NCBI GenBank assembly: GCA_030770535.1
Contig: JASVEC010000099.1
Coordinates: 1-58,304 of the forward strand
Direction: 5' to 3'
Origin: Batkoa obscura
Lineage: Eukaryota > Entomophthoromycota > Entomophthoromycetes > Entomophthorales > Batkoaceae
DNA: 58,304 nt
The first letter of the stretch is position 1, and each line of letters begins with the position of its first letter. A program made the position numbers and the translations under genes. The notes beneath the pieces were generated by a model that saw only the letters and a program-made list of their open reading frames with translations, ran no database searches and was not told the origin of the DNA. Positions 10,838 to 23,715 of this stretch are shown in pieces.

Positions 10838-12834
10838 ATGCAACCACCACCTCAAACACAAGCCTTTATATCGGCGGAGGGACGATATCATTTATTAGAG
10901 GATATATACCTTAGCGAAGCATTACAACCAAATGGTACAATGGGAACAAGTATCTCTTTAGTGACAGTGAAATTTAAAGATAGTAAACCGAAATTAAAAG
11001 AAAGTCCAAACATCAGCTCGGAACTCATCGAAACTTTAGATACTGAAGCAACTGCCAATCTCAACAATAGCAATAATAATACTAGTATTAGTAGTGGCAG
11101 CGGTATTGTCAACACGAACAAAGAATATTTAACTAGTATCTTAGATAAAGAAGGATTTAGTTTATTTACACCAAGTTTAAAGAAAAAGAGTAAAGCTTCA
11201 GTAGCAAAAACGAATTCCAGTTTAGTACAAAAGATAATTCAACATGAAAATTTAGTCTCGATTTTGCTCTCTAGGACTATGGAACATACGTATGCTTTTT
11301 ACAATGTGGGAAAAGCGTTTTACTGGGTTGATATACAATTGCCTCATGTAAGTCTAGACTTTTTTCTGTTAGAAAAATAGCAGTAGAAGGCTATACATTA
11401 ATAAGAGTTCTCTTTTAACTATTTTTGCACTTAGGAGCCCTTATCACAAATAATATTTACCAAATCGTATCCCACATGTCATGATGTAAATAAATTAACA
11501 CGTTCTGGCGAACAATTAGATGTAGTGATTGGTCTTTCTAGTGGAGATGTAATTTGGTTTGATCCTTTATCTAGCAAATATTCGAGAATTAATAAACAGG
11601 TAAGTTTTTTGTATATTTAAAATGAAAAATTGATTCATATTCATAATAATCACAGGGTATCATTAACAACAGCTCAGTAACAAGTATTAAATGGGTACCA
11701 GGCTCAGAAACTTTAGTTCTGGTTGGACATTCAGATGGTTCCTTAATTGTTTATGATAAGGATAAAGATGACCAAAGCTTTATACCTAATTCACCTACGC
11801 CTAATAGCATGTAATGAAACTATTGTACATTTGTCTATTGTTATTTATTTATTTGTATTCATTTAGAGTATGCATTACTAAACCAAGCTTGAAATTAACC
11901 GCCAAATATAACCCACAAATTCATTGGCAAATTTCCACAAAACCTATATCAGGTGATTGATATTACGAGATTTATATTTTAAATTTCAACTAAACTTTAC
12001 TTTTGTTCTTTCTGTAGCATTTGCTTTTTCACCTGATTTTTCACTATTGGCTGTAGTTAGTTTAGATGGTGGTTTGAGAATCATTGATTATCATGAAGAG
12101 ATGTAAGTTAATTATATAATCACATTATCTATAGCAAAAACTGATCCCTTTTTTCCCCTTTAGCTTAACTGATATCTTTACATCTTACTTTGGTGGTATG
12201 ACCTGCGTCTGTTGGAGCCCAGATCGTAAATATATATTAACTGGAGGACAAGATGATTTGATTACAATTTGGTCCTATCCCGATCAAAAAATCATTGCAC
12301 GTTGTCAAGGACATAATGCTTGGGTAACTGGGGTAGCTTTTGATTTTTGGAAGTGTGATGAAGAGAATTATCGCTTTGGTTCCGTAGGGGAAGATAGTCA
12401 ATTGTTGCTATGGGATTTCTCGTTAAGAGCGTTGCCAAAGGTTAAAGGGGTAAGTAGCACTATTAACGAAGATGAAAAGATGGAAGGCTAATATATATTA
12501 GAGAGTTAGAAGAGGGTCACAAAGTATTCACTCAGTACATTCTACAGTTGGGGTTAAAGACGCGGATACTATTGGGCCTGTATTACATCCATTGAAATCA
12601 AGGAACCAAGTGATGATGTTGAAGCCCTTGATGGTAAGTAAAATAATTACTATTATCATAATAAACTTTAAAGAATGTTTATTTAAAAATAAATGTTAGG
12701 CCCAATCTGTACATCAAGATCCTTTATGCTCGATTGTTTTCAGGGAAGAAGCAATTATTACAACATGTAAAAAAGGACACATTAAAATTTGGAAAAGACC
12801 AATGGCTAAGATTGGGTTGAGTTAAAGTATGATT
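10838..12834 (+). CDS. creC: WD40 protein of the WDR20/CreC family
   Basis: WDR20-type proteins bind and activate USP12/46-type deubiquitinases; the fungal member CreC partners CreB in carbon catabolite repression. Eight exons: 10838-11347, 11435-11599, 11656-11810, 11867-11952, 12018-12102, 12164-12449, 12502-12633 and 12700-12834, with all phases matching. Residues 1-170 hold the N-terminal part ([23 protein letters not shown]). WD repeats follow: [76 protein letters not shown], and the family signature [16 protein letters not shown] with [17 protein letters not shown]. The last exons end GHIKIWKRP, as in CreC/WDR20. Without splicing, exon 6 would run into a stop at about 12489; the 52-nt intron 12450-12501 removes it. 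The CreC assignment rests on family resemblance. Confidence 0.88.
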
Positions 12835-13074
12835 TTTATAGGATTCATTTTTTTCCCTTTTTTTATAATTTGTTCAGTAAAGTTAAAGTTTTAATTTTTA
12901 AAAGTTACTTTTATTTGATTTAATTTATAGTATTAAATATTAAAAAAAGGCAAATAAAATTAAAGTGAAAATACATTAATAAAGATAAAAGCATTACTCT
13001 ATATTTTTAATAGAAAGAAGGGGGGTTAAGGTGGGAAATAGATGTATTAATACCATTGCTTAGAATTAGTTTAC

Positions 13075-16000
13075 TTAATTATTAAGCTTAGCTTTTTTTA
13101 GTTTGGAACTTGAATTGGATTTGGTAGTTCTTTATAAAAATATTAATATGAATATTTATTACCACTTAATAATGATAAAGAATTACCTTGTTTTAGACTC
13201 AAATCTTTTCCCAGTAATTTGATAGATTAAATCCCTTAATGGTGCATTATTCATAAAGTTAGGTTGTGAAAGTAATTTATCACATATTGATATAAATGCA
13301 TCAGCTGAAAATAAATCATATTCCTAATAAAAATATCAATAAAAATACCAATAAAAATATTATATTATCATAATTACCTTATAATGATTATTAAATTCCA
13401 AATAATATTTAAGTTTAATCAAAAAGGAAAGTAACTTTTTTAGTTGATCTAATTTTAAAGAAGATGGCTCTTTTGAAAGTGACGATGCTTTAAAAATCGA
13501 ATATACTTTGGTATATAATGGTTCAATAAATGAACTGACTTTTTCTTCATCAAAATATTTCTATTTTAGATTAAACTTATTAGTATACTATTATTATATT
13601 ATATCATATTATATTATATTATTATTATTATTATTATTATATTACCTTCTTTTGACTAGTAGTGACTAATTTAAGTAAGATATCAAAAGCCATCCAAGCT
13701 TTTGTACGGTTTGCTTTAGACTCGATTGATACTTTTTCTATGATTTTAGTAGCGGAATGCCATCCAAATTTAGGAGACAAACTCATCAAATCAATCAATA
13801 ATCCATCCCTTGTTGTTGCCATTCCATTTTCAAAAAAGTTTTCTAAGATTTTAGTATATGTTGTTAATACAATCTAATATTAATACCAATATTGTTAAAT
13901 TATATTATAAAATTATAGCAATAAATTACCTTATCATAATCCTTATTTTCCCATTCAATAATTTCACCCAATAAACTCTGAATTACATTGGAACAAGTTT
14001 TATATACCAAATCATTAGTGAGATTTGTTAAAGTAATTGCATTTTCTAAAACACTCTTAATTTCTTCTTTTGGAAATTTTTGATTCAATTTAATCTTTTT
14101 TACATTATTAATTAGTATATTACATCCTTTTTCAAATGGAAGTATGTCAGCTTGATTGGTGATTGATGTTTCTGAATGTTTCTTTATAAATACCAATAAT
14201 TGTTCAATTACATATAATATATTTAAATTGTCTCCCTGTTTATTTATGTAGATGCTTATCCATTCTAATAATTTCACTTTAAGTTGAGATATACTTGTTT
14301 TAGTTTCTATAAAAATATAAAATGTTAATATACAATATAACATATATAGTATAATATAATTATTATACCTTCTTGTTGTTTTTTTGCCAATTTAGCCTGT
14401 TTAAACATTTCTTCGATATTAGCATCCATTTTTGACATCTCTTCATCATCTAAGTCAGATTCATTGTCACTTGTTACTGCAGCTTTTCCAAGAGCTTCCT
14501 TAACCTTTTTCGCCAACTCTTCATCTAATAATCCCGCCTGTTCTCCATCATCATCATCTTCTTCGCTACCTTCGTCGTCGTCATCACTTTCCTCTTTTTC
14601 ACTATTTTCTTCTTCGCTGCTTTCTTCTTCATTCTCCCCCTCATCCTCTTCGTCTTCGTTCTCATCATCCATCTTTACGCTATCAAAAGCAATATTTTTA
14701 ATCAAATCTACATTTAACATATCTCCATTTATCTCATCTTCATCCATTTCGATAATATCATCATTTTCTTCATCATCTTCCCCTTGTAATAAATCATCTT
14801 CATCGCTATTATTAATAATATCAAATATTAAACTTAAAGTGGATTGTTTTATTAAACTGCACCATCTTTCAAATACCAATTCAATTACTTCTTTAAATAA
14901 AGTATTGGACTTTGTTAAATAAGATATCAATAAATCTACTAATACATCAACTGGTTCAGTACCATCAGCTGATAAAAAATATTAACAACTAAATGTATGT
15001 TTATTATTGTTATTACCTTCTATGGCTGCTTTCTTTTTACTTTTCCCTTTTTTTACTGTATATATTTTTTCATAACAGATAATGACTTCCTATGAAAAAT
15101 AAAATTACTCAATATACTCCACAATGGTAAATTTCAAAAATCATTCACCTTAATAGAAGCAGCAGCTTCATTACCATCAATATTTAAAAATAGCTCCAAA
15201 AATTGTACTAAAACAAAGAAACCAAAGTGAGGATTCGTTCTATCGCTATCAATCTCTGACTCAATAGTAATTAATAATTGCTCTACTTTATTCAATTGTT
15301 CTTTTGATTCTAAAGATAAAGGTAAAATGGGATTTAATTGGACTCTTAAATTCAATTGTTGTATAAATTTATTCACATGTTGAATCCATAATTCTTGATT
15401 TTGTTTAAATCCTGCATTTCTAGCTCTTATATCTGTTTTTTCTATTTATAAATCGTTATTAGTATTCATTACATCGTTAAGATTATTTTATTATTTTATT
15501 ATTTCTTACCTTCAGATAATGGTGCCATCTTAAAACTATCTTTTAGTAATAAAAGTAACTTATTTTGAGCAAGTTGATGGATATCATTAGATACATCGAA
15601 ATTGGGCTTAATACGTAGCTAGATAAGAATAAAAACAATGAAGTATTAATATACAATAATAATAATATGAGTTATTGTAAATTAACTTACAATTTCAATT
15701 GGAGAATTTAAATCAGGTAATGAGATATTGAAAAAAGAATGGAGTGTTAAAAAATCCATTACTTTAATATAGCTATCTTCACTCCCTTTTAATTTTGCAT
15801 ATTTTAATACATGAGACATCTGATGAATAGACCACTCTTGGGATTCTAAAGGCGATAATCCTTGTAATCTAATAATGATAGCGAATAATATGTTAGCATT
15901 GATACTATTATATTATTATACTATAATTTACTCTTCTTCGGCATTAAATACCTTAATTAAATAATTTATAAAGTCATTAATTGATTTTAAGCTCAATGTT

Positions 16001-17613
16001 TTTGTAAACTCATTAATTAAATCATGTACTAATCCGTTCTTTCTTCTTTTTAAAGAACTATTACTGAACATTATTACTACTAAGAATCCTACTATTGGAT
16101 TTGACTGTAATACTTTATTTAACAAATTAAACTAAAATAAGTATATTAATACTATACTAACATATATAAAAATAATTAATAATAAACTTACAACTTCACT
16201 TGCTAAAGCGAAAGTTTCACTGCTTGGATTAGATACATTATACAAAAATGTGACTAATTTTTCTGAAAAAATAAGTGGAAATTGATTTGTTTTTAACAAT
16301 GGGATAATTGCTTTTAATAATTTTAATCCAAGCATTTCGAATTCAATATTTTTTTTCCTATACATTTTAAACAGTGTATCTATTTTAATAGTAAATAAAT
16401 TGTTAATATTGTATTATACTAGTATATTAATATATTATTTACTTTCGACACAAATCTCCCAAAATCTACCGAGATCGAGTTTGAAGTGATTAGTAAATAA
16501 GTTTTCTTTAAAGAAAGCGTCCATTAATAATTGCCAACTACTTGGTAAATTAGTTGGTACGTGTGTTGATTTTTTAATCTAGAAAGACATTTTTTTATAA
16601 TTATTATGATATTATAATATATAAACTTACTAGTATTTCACCTAAATCTTCAAAATTTTCTAACTGAATAAACTTAAAGTCTTTGCCTATTTCACTTAAT
16701 GAATCCTATAAAAGGCATATATTAAATATTGTAATAAAATAAAATAAAAATAACATCAAAAACATACCGTAAAGTTAGTCAAAATTAATAGATAAAAAGC
16801 CAGATGTTCACTATTTCCAATCTCAATCTTATTAACTGCTTCCCAAAGAGTTTCTGCTAATTTTTTCTGATGCCCACTTTTTTTAGCCTACACAGGAAGT
16901 AACACATTAAAAAAAGGAAAACATATTTATTATATAAAATTAACTTACCACCAACACCAACTCTTCCAACACTACATAAGCAGGATTTAGTAAATATGAT
17001 TTATAACTGGAAATATTAAATATAGTATTAATAATCAACTTCCAATCTTCAAATACAATTTGTTTTTGATTCAGTAGATTTGATCTTATTATACTATTCA
17101 ACCCAAATAATCTTCCAAACATATGATTTCTATTCTCCTAATCAAATAAATGAATGAAACGTATAATAAATAATCCCATATTTACCTCTGAGTTGGTACC
17201 TAAAGGAGTATGTTCTAGAATCAAATCCACTATCATACTTACTGGTAGGTAATTCAATAATCTTAACAACTAAAACAAAAAATATCATTAATTATCCATC
17301 AATTTAACTATAAATCCTCTCTAATTACCTCAGCCAAAGCGAGAGAATATCCAAGTCTGGCTGATTCTCTAGCGGAAGCCAAACCTTTAATAAGCCTATT
17401 CAATGAATAATAAACATCAGGATGTAAACACTCTTTGATATTTTTTATGTCATTTAATTGATTTTCCCAAGTTCCTTTTGATTGTTTTTGAATAAATTCG
17501 GTTTGATATTCGTTTAACAAAGTGATTAACTGTATACTTGCTGAGATTCGCTGGGTCTTATCATTTAGGGCCAACGAGCTGAATAAAGGCATCAATTTCT
17601 GGTTTAAATTCAT
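13075..17613 (-). CDS. POL5: Pol5/MYBBP1A-like nucleolar protein (DNA polymerase phi family)
   Basis: Pol5/MYBBP1A proteins are nucleolar HEAT-like helical proteins needed for rRNA production; despite the name they are not polymerases in the usual sense. Exon 1 (17329-17613, 95 codons) carries the family opening: YSLNRLIKGLASARESARLG. The gene continues leftward through about 17-18 small exons separated by introns of about 40-60 nt. The block DGTEPVDVLVDLLISYLT (about 14925-14975) is conserved and is followed by a long acidic tract (about 14460-14780) ending in the DEEMSKMDANIEEMFK motif, both typical of the family. The last exons give DLFSADAFISICDKLL and a basic tail (about SKLKKAKLNN) ending at 13075-13077. 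Splice sites were read by eye and not all were checked. It is divergent from the unknown gene at 17974, 360 bp between start codons, and converges on the WDR20 gene. Confidence 0.85.
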
Positions 17614-17973
17614 CTTTTGAAATTAAAAATGAAAGTGAATTCTGCTTTTTAGGGGTTGGATTTTTTATAAAAGTTTTTTTATAGGATTTTTAATTTTATG
17701 CCAAAATTGATTTAATGTTACTTAAAATTTTTAAAGTGTAACAAACATTATTGCAATAGTATAAAAATGATATTAATTAATATTAATAATATAGAACAAT
17801 ATTATATGATATACAACACGAAAAGCAACATATAACTTAATATCAACTTTTACTTGGCCTGATCCCATAATTCGCTTAATAAAAATTAGAATTTTCTTAA
17901 CACTATTTTAAACTCAAAAACTTCACATTTAAAAAAATATCGACGATATTTTTAACTTTCTCATCAACAATCA
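17614..17973. promoter_or_regulatory. Divergent intergenic region between POL5 and the unknown gene
   Basis: A 360-bp AT-rich spacer separates two divergent start codons, so it should hold both promoters. No specific site was recognised. Confidence 0.5.
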
Positions 17974-19924
17974 ATGGAACTAAAAGAGCACTTATTTTAC
18001 AATTTGACCCAACCTAAAAGTACTAAAAACAATTATTTATGGCTAATTTATAATCCTTTGGATTATCTTCATTTTAATAATGAATCTGCTGACTTTGAGA
18101 ACTACAAACGAGGTAAACTATAATAAAAAAGAGAGAATACAATTGATAATCAATGAAAAATTTATTAGATCTAAGCTCAAATCTATGGAATACAATTATC
18201 AATGTGATAGAGAAGCATAGTAATATACAACGATGTTTTTATTCTGAGATAAGCGGCAAGGTAAGGATTTAGATGTTAGAATTGAATTTATTAAACTTTA
18301 ACTTTATCCACATACATTAGTCCTTCACCTATCAAAACAATGGCACATATATACCGACAAAGATAATAGATTTAAGCCAGAAATTCTATCAAAATGAAAA
18401 CGTAATTACATAATCTCAAATAACCTCTTTTATCAATATTTATAATAATTTAGATATTCACCCCATCCAGCTATGATATTGCCGAAAACAAAGCTATAAT
18501 ATCGTATCAGCAGTTAATAACGAAAAGTATCAGAAAATTAAATGAAGAATTAAACAATATCAATAAAAAAGATAGAGAGCTTGGATTTATTTTCCATCAT
18601 TTGAATTTATTTCATTTAATAAAAGATGATGAAGAGTGGTTTAGGTAAAAAAACGAATTGTGATTAAATGAGCAATAAGAAGTTGATTTTTTAGTTTAGA
18701 TGATGGAAATGATATAAGGCTGCTACTTTTTAATGCTGGTATAAGTATTGGTAGAGAATGGGAGATGGAATTGAAAAGTAGATATGGAATAGAGAAAATA
18801 ATTAGGGAACAGGGAAAGTAACTATAAATATTAGTCGTTTTTATCTAAAATTCATGAGCCAATACTCTTTTATTTTAGCACCGATGTTATTTTTAATGTT
18901 AATTTATACAAGTTATCAAATGACGCAGAAGTTTATTATTCTAAAAGTGTTCATGTTAGTTACCATTGTTTTAGTTAAATTGTTTTTAATTTTTCTGCTT
19001 TAATAGAAAACAAAAAGGGTAAATATCAACGTATATACCATCCCAATACAAGAATTGTATTCTAGAATAGAAACTTTATTCCTAATAGACAACGAACTTT
19101 CAAAAGTAACAATTTCGAATTATTTGACTAATGTAAGGCCTATATTCTTGAAATTCTCCATTGCTTACTCATGATTTTTAGTTACAATTGGGCGAAGAGA
19201 ATTTCATTGAACTGTATAGTGATTTTTCAAAATGTAACACATCAATGGAATTAAGGAAAAACCGAAATGGTATTACTTTGGAAGTCAAAGAGAAACAAAA
19301 AAAAGAATTGGACCAATTACCTTATTCTTGTTATCATAAAATATTAATTGAGCCGGATAACGCGGTTAAATATGAACTATTGAAAAAGTTGGAGAAAGGT
19401 AAGGAATCAAATCCTTGAGATTTTTAAACTATCAAAATATTTTTTATTTTTATTAGGGGAATATTTTTTATTTAAAATTGGGCATGATTTTAGTGAGATT
19501 GAAGATTTAGAGGCAATCAATTTTATCCAATCGATTTGTATTGAAGACCCTTTTTATTATTCCCATATGTTGAAAATGTTACATAGTAAGTATATCTGCA
19601 GTTATTGTATTATTTTTGTATATACAAGAATGCGAATTGAATTGAAATATTAACATTATAATGTTTATTTTAGATCAAATATATTTATTTTGTTTGCAAA
19701 AAAATAGCAAAGATGAAAACAATTTATTTATTGAAAATTACTGTAGAAAGGACAATTATGTACATGTAAGATTAGTATAATACATTCTCTTAACAATCCT
19801 TTAACTGTGACACTGCATTTTTTAGCCTGCTAGTGAAATTTTTAAAAGTATTTTGAAAGATGATTTGAAAAATTCAAATGGTTTGAGCACTGATGTTTTG
19901 AATGGAGAAGCTTATCATTATTAA
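17974..19924 (+). CDS. Unrecognised eleven-exon protein-coding gene
   Basis: I do not recognise this protein. The exon chain 17974-18112, 18169-18260, 18321-18411, 18454-18644, 18695-18817, 18879-18954, 19007-19132, 19182-19398, 19457-19585, 19674-19765 and 19826-19924 keeps phase throughout, with GT-AG introns of about 42-88 nt, and encodes about 450 residues. It begins MELKEHLFYNLTQPKST. Recognisable only as ordinary soluble protein, it has blocks such as RELGFIFHHLNLF, DDGNDIRLLLFNAG, ISIGREWEMELKSRYGIEKI, VNLYKLSNDAEVYYSKSVHV and VNINVYTIPIQELYSRIE. No signal peptide or membrane segment is obvious. The intact phase over eleven exons argues for a live gene. It is divergent from POL5. Confidence 0.75.
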
Positions 19925-20204
19925 AAATCATTACTTTTGCCTCTTTATTATTAAATTTTTAAACATTACGTTTTTTATTAGTTTGATATTGATTTATTTT
20001 TTTGATTATCTTAAATCTAATAGGCAAACATCTTTTTATTAAAATAGAATAAACATTCAAATAGATCACGAGAGGATCAATCAGCAAGATAGATAATATA
20101 TCTGGAGCTGCTGTACAAATGCTTAAAAACTCAAGAAATAATATTTTTCTAAGCAATTTAATATTTGTATAAAGACTAAAAGGTGAAAATTAGCTTTAAG
20201 ATAT

Positions 20205-20301
20205 GAGGGTGTTTTTTGATTTCATCACTTTTTTCATCTTTTAAGCGCTATTTGAGTGGAAAGATTGTTAGTAAAATTCTTAAACGAAAAAATACATCCC
20301 C
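20205..20301 (+). mobile_element. MITE of the G4 family, ATAT duplication
   Basis: Starts GAGGGTGTTTTTTG, has TTAAGCGCTATTTGAGTGG and ends ACATCCCC. ATAT flanks both sides. Confidence 0.85.
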
Positions 20302-20578
20302 ATATTTTATATTTTGAAGATTCAAATTATCAAAAAAAAGGATACTAAGCTTATTTATACAGGCTATCTAAAGACAAAATGGGTGTTTTTGAGATGTTAC
20401 AATTTTACAAAAAAATAAATATAAAAGCATCCTCAGTTGTAAAAAAATTAAGTAGTAAAACACTTTATTAGAGCAAAAGCTTACTGAAGTATCTCCACTC
20501 TTTAGTTTATTTTTATATTAAATTAAATTTTTGGCAAAAATAACTAAAGTACTTAAATTTGAATGTTTGGGGATGTAT

Positions 20579-20664
20579 TTTTTTGTTTAAGAATTTTACT
20601 AACAATCTTTCTACTTAAATAGCGCTTAAAAATGGAAAAGTAATGAAACCAAAAAAACATCCCC
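20579..20664 (-). mobile_element. Short MITE of the G4 family, GTTT duplication
   Basis: An 86-bp copy, about 12 bp shorter than usual, starting GGGGATGTATTTTTTTG and ending AACATCCCC. GTTT flanks both sides, an intact duplication that is not ATAT, so the 4-bp target is only loosely AT-rich. Confidence 0.85.
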
Positions 20665-21025
20665 GTTTGTTATTATTTAAAGAAAGTTATGATGATTATT
20701 TTTTCAATTTAATTTTTAAATATCATATTAAAAAATTTATAAATCCAGGTATTGATTATATAAGTATTTTTGTTATTATAAGTAATTAAAAACATAATAA
20801 TCGATTTATAAACTAAAACTGTACTGAAAATAAATAACAATAAACAAATTAATAATAAAAAGCATCCTTTATTACTAATAAGTATTGTTCAAATTCAGTG
20901 CACCCAGTCCAATTTAGTTAAAAAGGTATTCAAATAAAAAAGAACACTCAAAGAATATTTCACTATTATTTTGAATATTTATATTTATACTATTATTTAC
21001 TTTCTACAATATCAAATTTTATAAA

Positions 21026-21264
21026 ATGGCAGTAACAAGCAGTAAACTGGATACATTGATGTTAGAATCTCCGTTTTCGGACACTCTCTGGAAAAATTTA
21101 AAGCACCAGAATTATTAAAAAGGCAATACAATTTCAACACCCCAAATTTAAAGTTTAATAGAGTCACTATGCCAGGGCATATTGGAGTCAATGATCAGGT
21201 GGTCCATGATTTTATTGATAAATTTTTGACCAAAATTTTACTTTGGTACTTTTTCAAAAAGTAA
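21026..21264 (+). pseudogene. Possible small gene remnant with one frame change
   Basis: An ATG at 21026 opens MAVTSSKLDTLMLESPFSDT; near 21090 the coding-like signal moves one frame and continues LEKFKAPELLKRQYN, then RVTMPGHIGVNDQVVHDF, to a stop at 21262-21264. The composition differs from the surrounding AT-rich DNA. I do not recognise the protein. It could be a decayed gene, one exon of a larger gene, or a gene with a consensus error. Confidence 0.35.
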
Positions 21265-22177
21265 TAGACCTAAGCAAACTTTAAAAATTGTTTATAATCC
21301 TAAACTTATTTAAAGGATGTAAACTGCAGTTTTAAATTATTACAAAGGGGTGAAAACGAAGGAAGACAAGATGGAAACAATAATAAGTAATAACGGCTGA
21401 GAAGCTAAAAAAATGTATATAAATATACGATGGATTTCTTTTAATATTATCATAATATAAAAAATAAATTTGATTTACTTAATAAATCGATGACAACGCC
21501 TGCTCATCATTTTTTATACTTTTTTATAGTTGAATTTATTGAAAATTACATTATTCCTAATATCAATAAGCATCCTAATAAAGTTAATGATAATTAAGTT
21601 ACATTCGCTTATAATGAATATTTTATCTAAATACTATTAAATATAAATATAATAGTATATTTATTTATATATATAATTGTATTAGCATTTAAAAACTAGC
21701 TATTTAAAATTTATTATTAACTTAAATGCTATAATATAATCAATTTTTTGATATGTTTAAATATTATTTTTTAAGTGTTTTGTGATAAAAATATAAAACT
21801 GATCTTTACTAAATAAAAAACTATTTAATATTATATAATACTATTTTATCGAAAGTATTAATACCTGATAGCTATTTGTATAAAAATAAAAGTTATAAAC
21901 TAATAGCTTAGAAATAAAATGCCTGATTTAGAAAAATTCCAAAAATTTAAAACTTTAGCTGATAAAAATATTTATTATATTATATAGTTTGATACAATAA
22001 AAACAAAATGCAAACTTTCATAACTAAACTTCGAAATGGAATTTTTGAAAATTTTAATACAATAGGGAGGAGTACACAATATAAACATTGTAATTTATTT
22101 ACATCAATTTTAAGAGCTACTTATAACAACCCAAGGTTTATGGAATTTTATAATAAAACAAAACAAAGAAAAGATAT

Positions 22178-22275
22178 GGGGCTGTTTTTTTTAGTTTCAT
22201 TATTTTTCCATTTTTTAAGCGCTATTTATGTGGAAAAATTGTCAGTAAAATTCTTAAATACAAAAATACATCCCC
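22178..22275 (+). mobile_element. MITE of the G4 family inside T4 copy 1
   Basis: Starts GGGGCTGTTTTTTTTAG, ends ACATCCCC, flanked by ATAT. The empty site is visible in copy E near 34070-34080, proving a 4-bp duplication. Confidence 0.95.
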
Positions 22276-22546
22276 ATATATTAAAATTTACTATCAATAA
22301 TAATAAACTTAATCATGTATAAAATTAGTGCTTTGAGGGAAACAGGAAATAAAAATCAACAAGTAGCGTTATTATCAACTATAGCTTCAGTATATTCTTT
22401 TGATGAATGCAAGAGTTTTGGGTTTAATATAAATAGAAATCGGTATGATTATTCAAAAATAAGTAATAATAATAATAATGTCAGCATTATAACTTATTAT
22501 TAAAAATACAAAAAAATTAAAAATGGGCAAATTGAAACTATTATAC

Positions 22547-22645
22547 GGGGATGTATTTTTGTGTTTAAGAATTTTACTAATAATTTTTCCGTTCAAATAG
22601 TGCTTAAAAAATGGAAAAATAATGAAATCAAAAAAAAACAGCCCC
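22547..22645 (-). mobile_element. MITE of the G4 family inside T4 copy 1, ATAC duplication
   Basis: Starts GGGGATGTATTTTTGTG, ends AACAGCCCC, flanked by ATAC on both sides. The empty site is seen near 34960. Confidence 0.92.
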
Positions 22646-22760
22646 ATACAGTATTTACTAGATGATTCAACTATTTCATCAAGATTTAATAAAAAAAATA
22701 ATGATAGTAAATATTCATCAGATAATATATATATTAAATAAAATTAGAAGAATGATATAT

Positions 22761-22858
22761 GGTGATGTTTTTTTTGGCTTCATTATTTTTCCATTTTTTA
22801 AGCGCTATTTGAGTAGAAAGGTTGTTAGTAAAATTCTTAAACACAAAAAAACATCCCC
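22761..22858 (+). mobile_element. MITE of the G4 family inside T4 copy 1
   Basis: Starts GGTGATGTTTTTTTTGG, ends ACATCCCC, flanked by ATAT. The same insertion is at 35075-35172 in copy F, so those copies share ancestry; the empty site is near 52060. Confidence 0.93.
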
Positions 22859-23193
22859 ATATAGTAAATATTTGAATGATCCAAAAGATAAAGCAGTACC
22901 TAGAGGTCAACACTTTTTAAACATATACCAAGTAATTTCAAAAATCCAGCAAGAAAAACGGATCTATATAATATATATGCCCAGTATACAGTATACAGTT
23001 AGGAAAAAGTTATTTGAAAATAAAATAAATACAGCAATAAAAAACAAAGCAGAGAATAGACGAAATTTTCAACGAAGAAAAATTATACAAATTACATAAA
23101 TTCTGTGTTGATACTCAAAAAAACACATTTAATGAAACTATTAAAAAATTAAATAACAAAAGTTGTATAATAGTTTTAGATTTTAAACAAAAT

Positions 23194-23715
23194 ATGGAAA
23201 TAGGGACAAGACCAGATTCAATAAATCTAGATCATTATAATAAACAAGCTATATCAGTATTAGGCTTTGGTGTATTATATTTAAAAGATGATAAAACAAT
23301 AGGCAAAGTTTACTTTGATTATTTATCTGAAATATTGAATCATGATTCAGCATATGCAGGAGATCGTTTAATCAATTTGATCTCTATAGAGCTTCTATTT
23401 AAAAAGTTTACAAAAATTAATATATGGGCAGATACAGGAAATCATTTTAGATCCCAAGAGTTTCTACATTATATGTTTAAAGAAATTCATAAAATAAATA
23501 GTAGTTTGAATGTTAATCTTAATTTTTTTGCTGAGCATCATGGAAAAAGTATAGTTGATGGACATTTTGGGAACCTTTCAAAATGGAAAAGTAGTTTTGA
23601 AGCATTAGGTAAAATAGAAGACATTAATCAATTAGTTTCAAGATTTGAGGCTTTTATTTGCGAGCATAATAAAATTAATAACTCGACTGTTAATAAAATG
23701 GGAAAACAGATATAA
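23194..23715 (+). CDS. T4 transposase fragment (copy 1)
   Basis: An open frame of 173 codons matching residues 74-245 of the 348-residue T4 frame, including WADTGNHFRSQEF and EHHGKSIVDGHFG. The first Asp (LDFKQN) lies just upstream in the same frame. It ends early at NKMGKQI compared with copies C, G, H and J, and the C-terminal part continues in another frame at 23759-24019. Confidence 0.7.
   Translation: MEIGTRPDSINLDHYNKQAISVLGFGVLYLKDDKTIGKVYFDYLSEILNHDSAYAGDRLINLISIELLFKKFTKINIWADTGNHFRSQEFLHYMFKEIHKINSSLNVNLNFFAEHHGKSIVDGHFGNLSKWKSSFEALGKIEDINQLVSRFEAFICEHNKINNSTVNKMGKQI

Larger units (their letters stand above)
19925..22007. other. Gene-poor stretch with two MITEs and a possible gene remnant
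   Basis: It begins the repeat-rich half of the window. It contains MITEs at 20205-20301 and 20579-20664 and a short coding-like remnant at 21026-21264. The rest is AT-rich with dense stops. The 5' end of T4 copy 1 may lie in 21600-22000, but no GGGG terminus was found there. Confidence 0.5.

Noticed and set aside
14464-14922. Long serine-rich plus-strand frame
   Set aside because: It is the antisense shadow of the acidic Glu/Asp tract of the POL5 gene.
19959-20156. 65-codon minus-strand hydrophobic frame
   Set aside because: Composition is that of AT-rich DNA, with no motif, splice partner or context.
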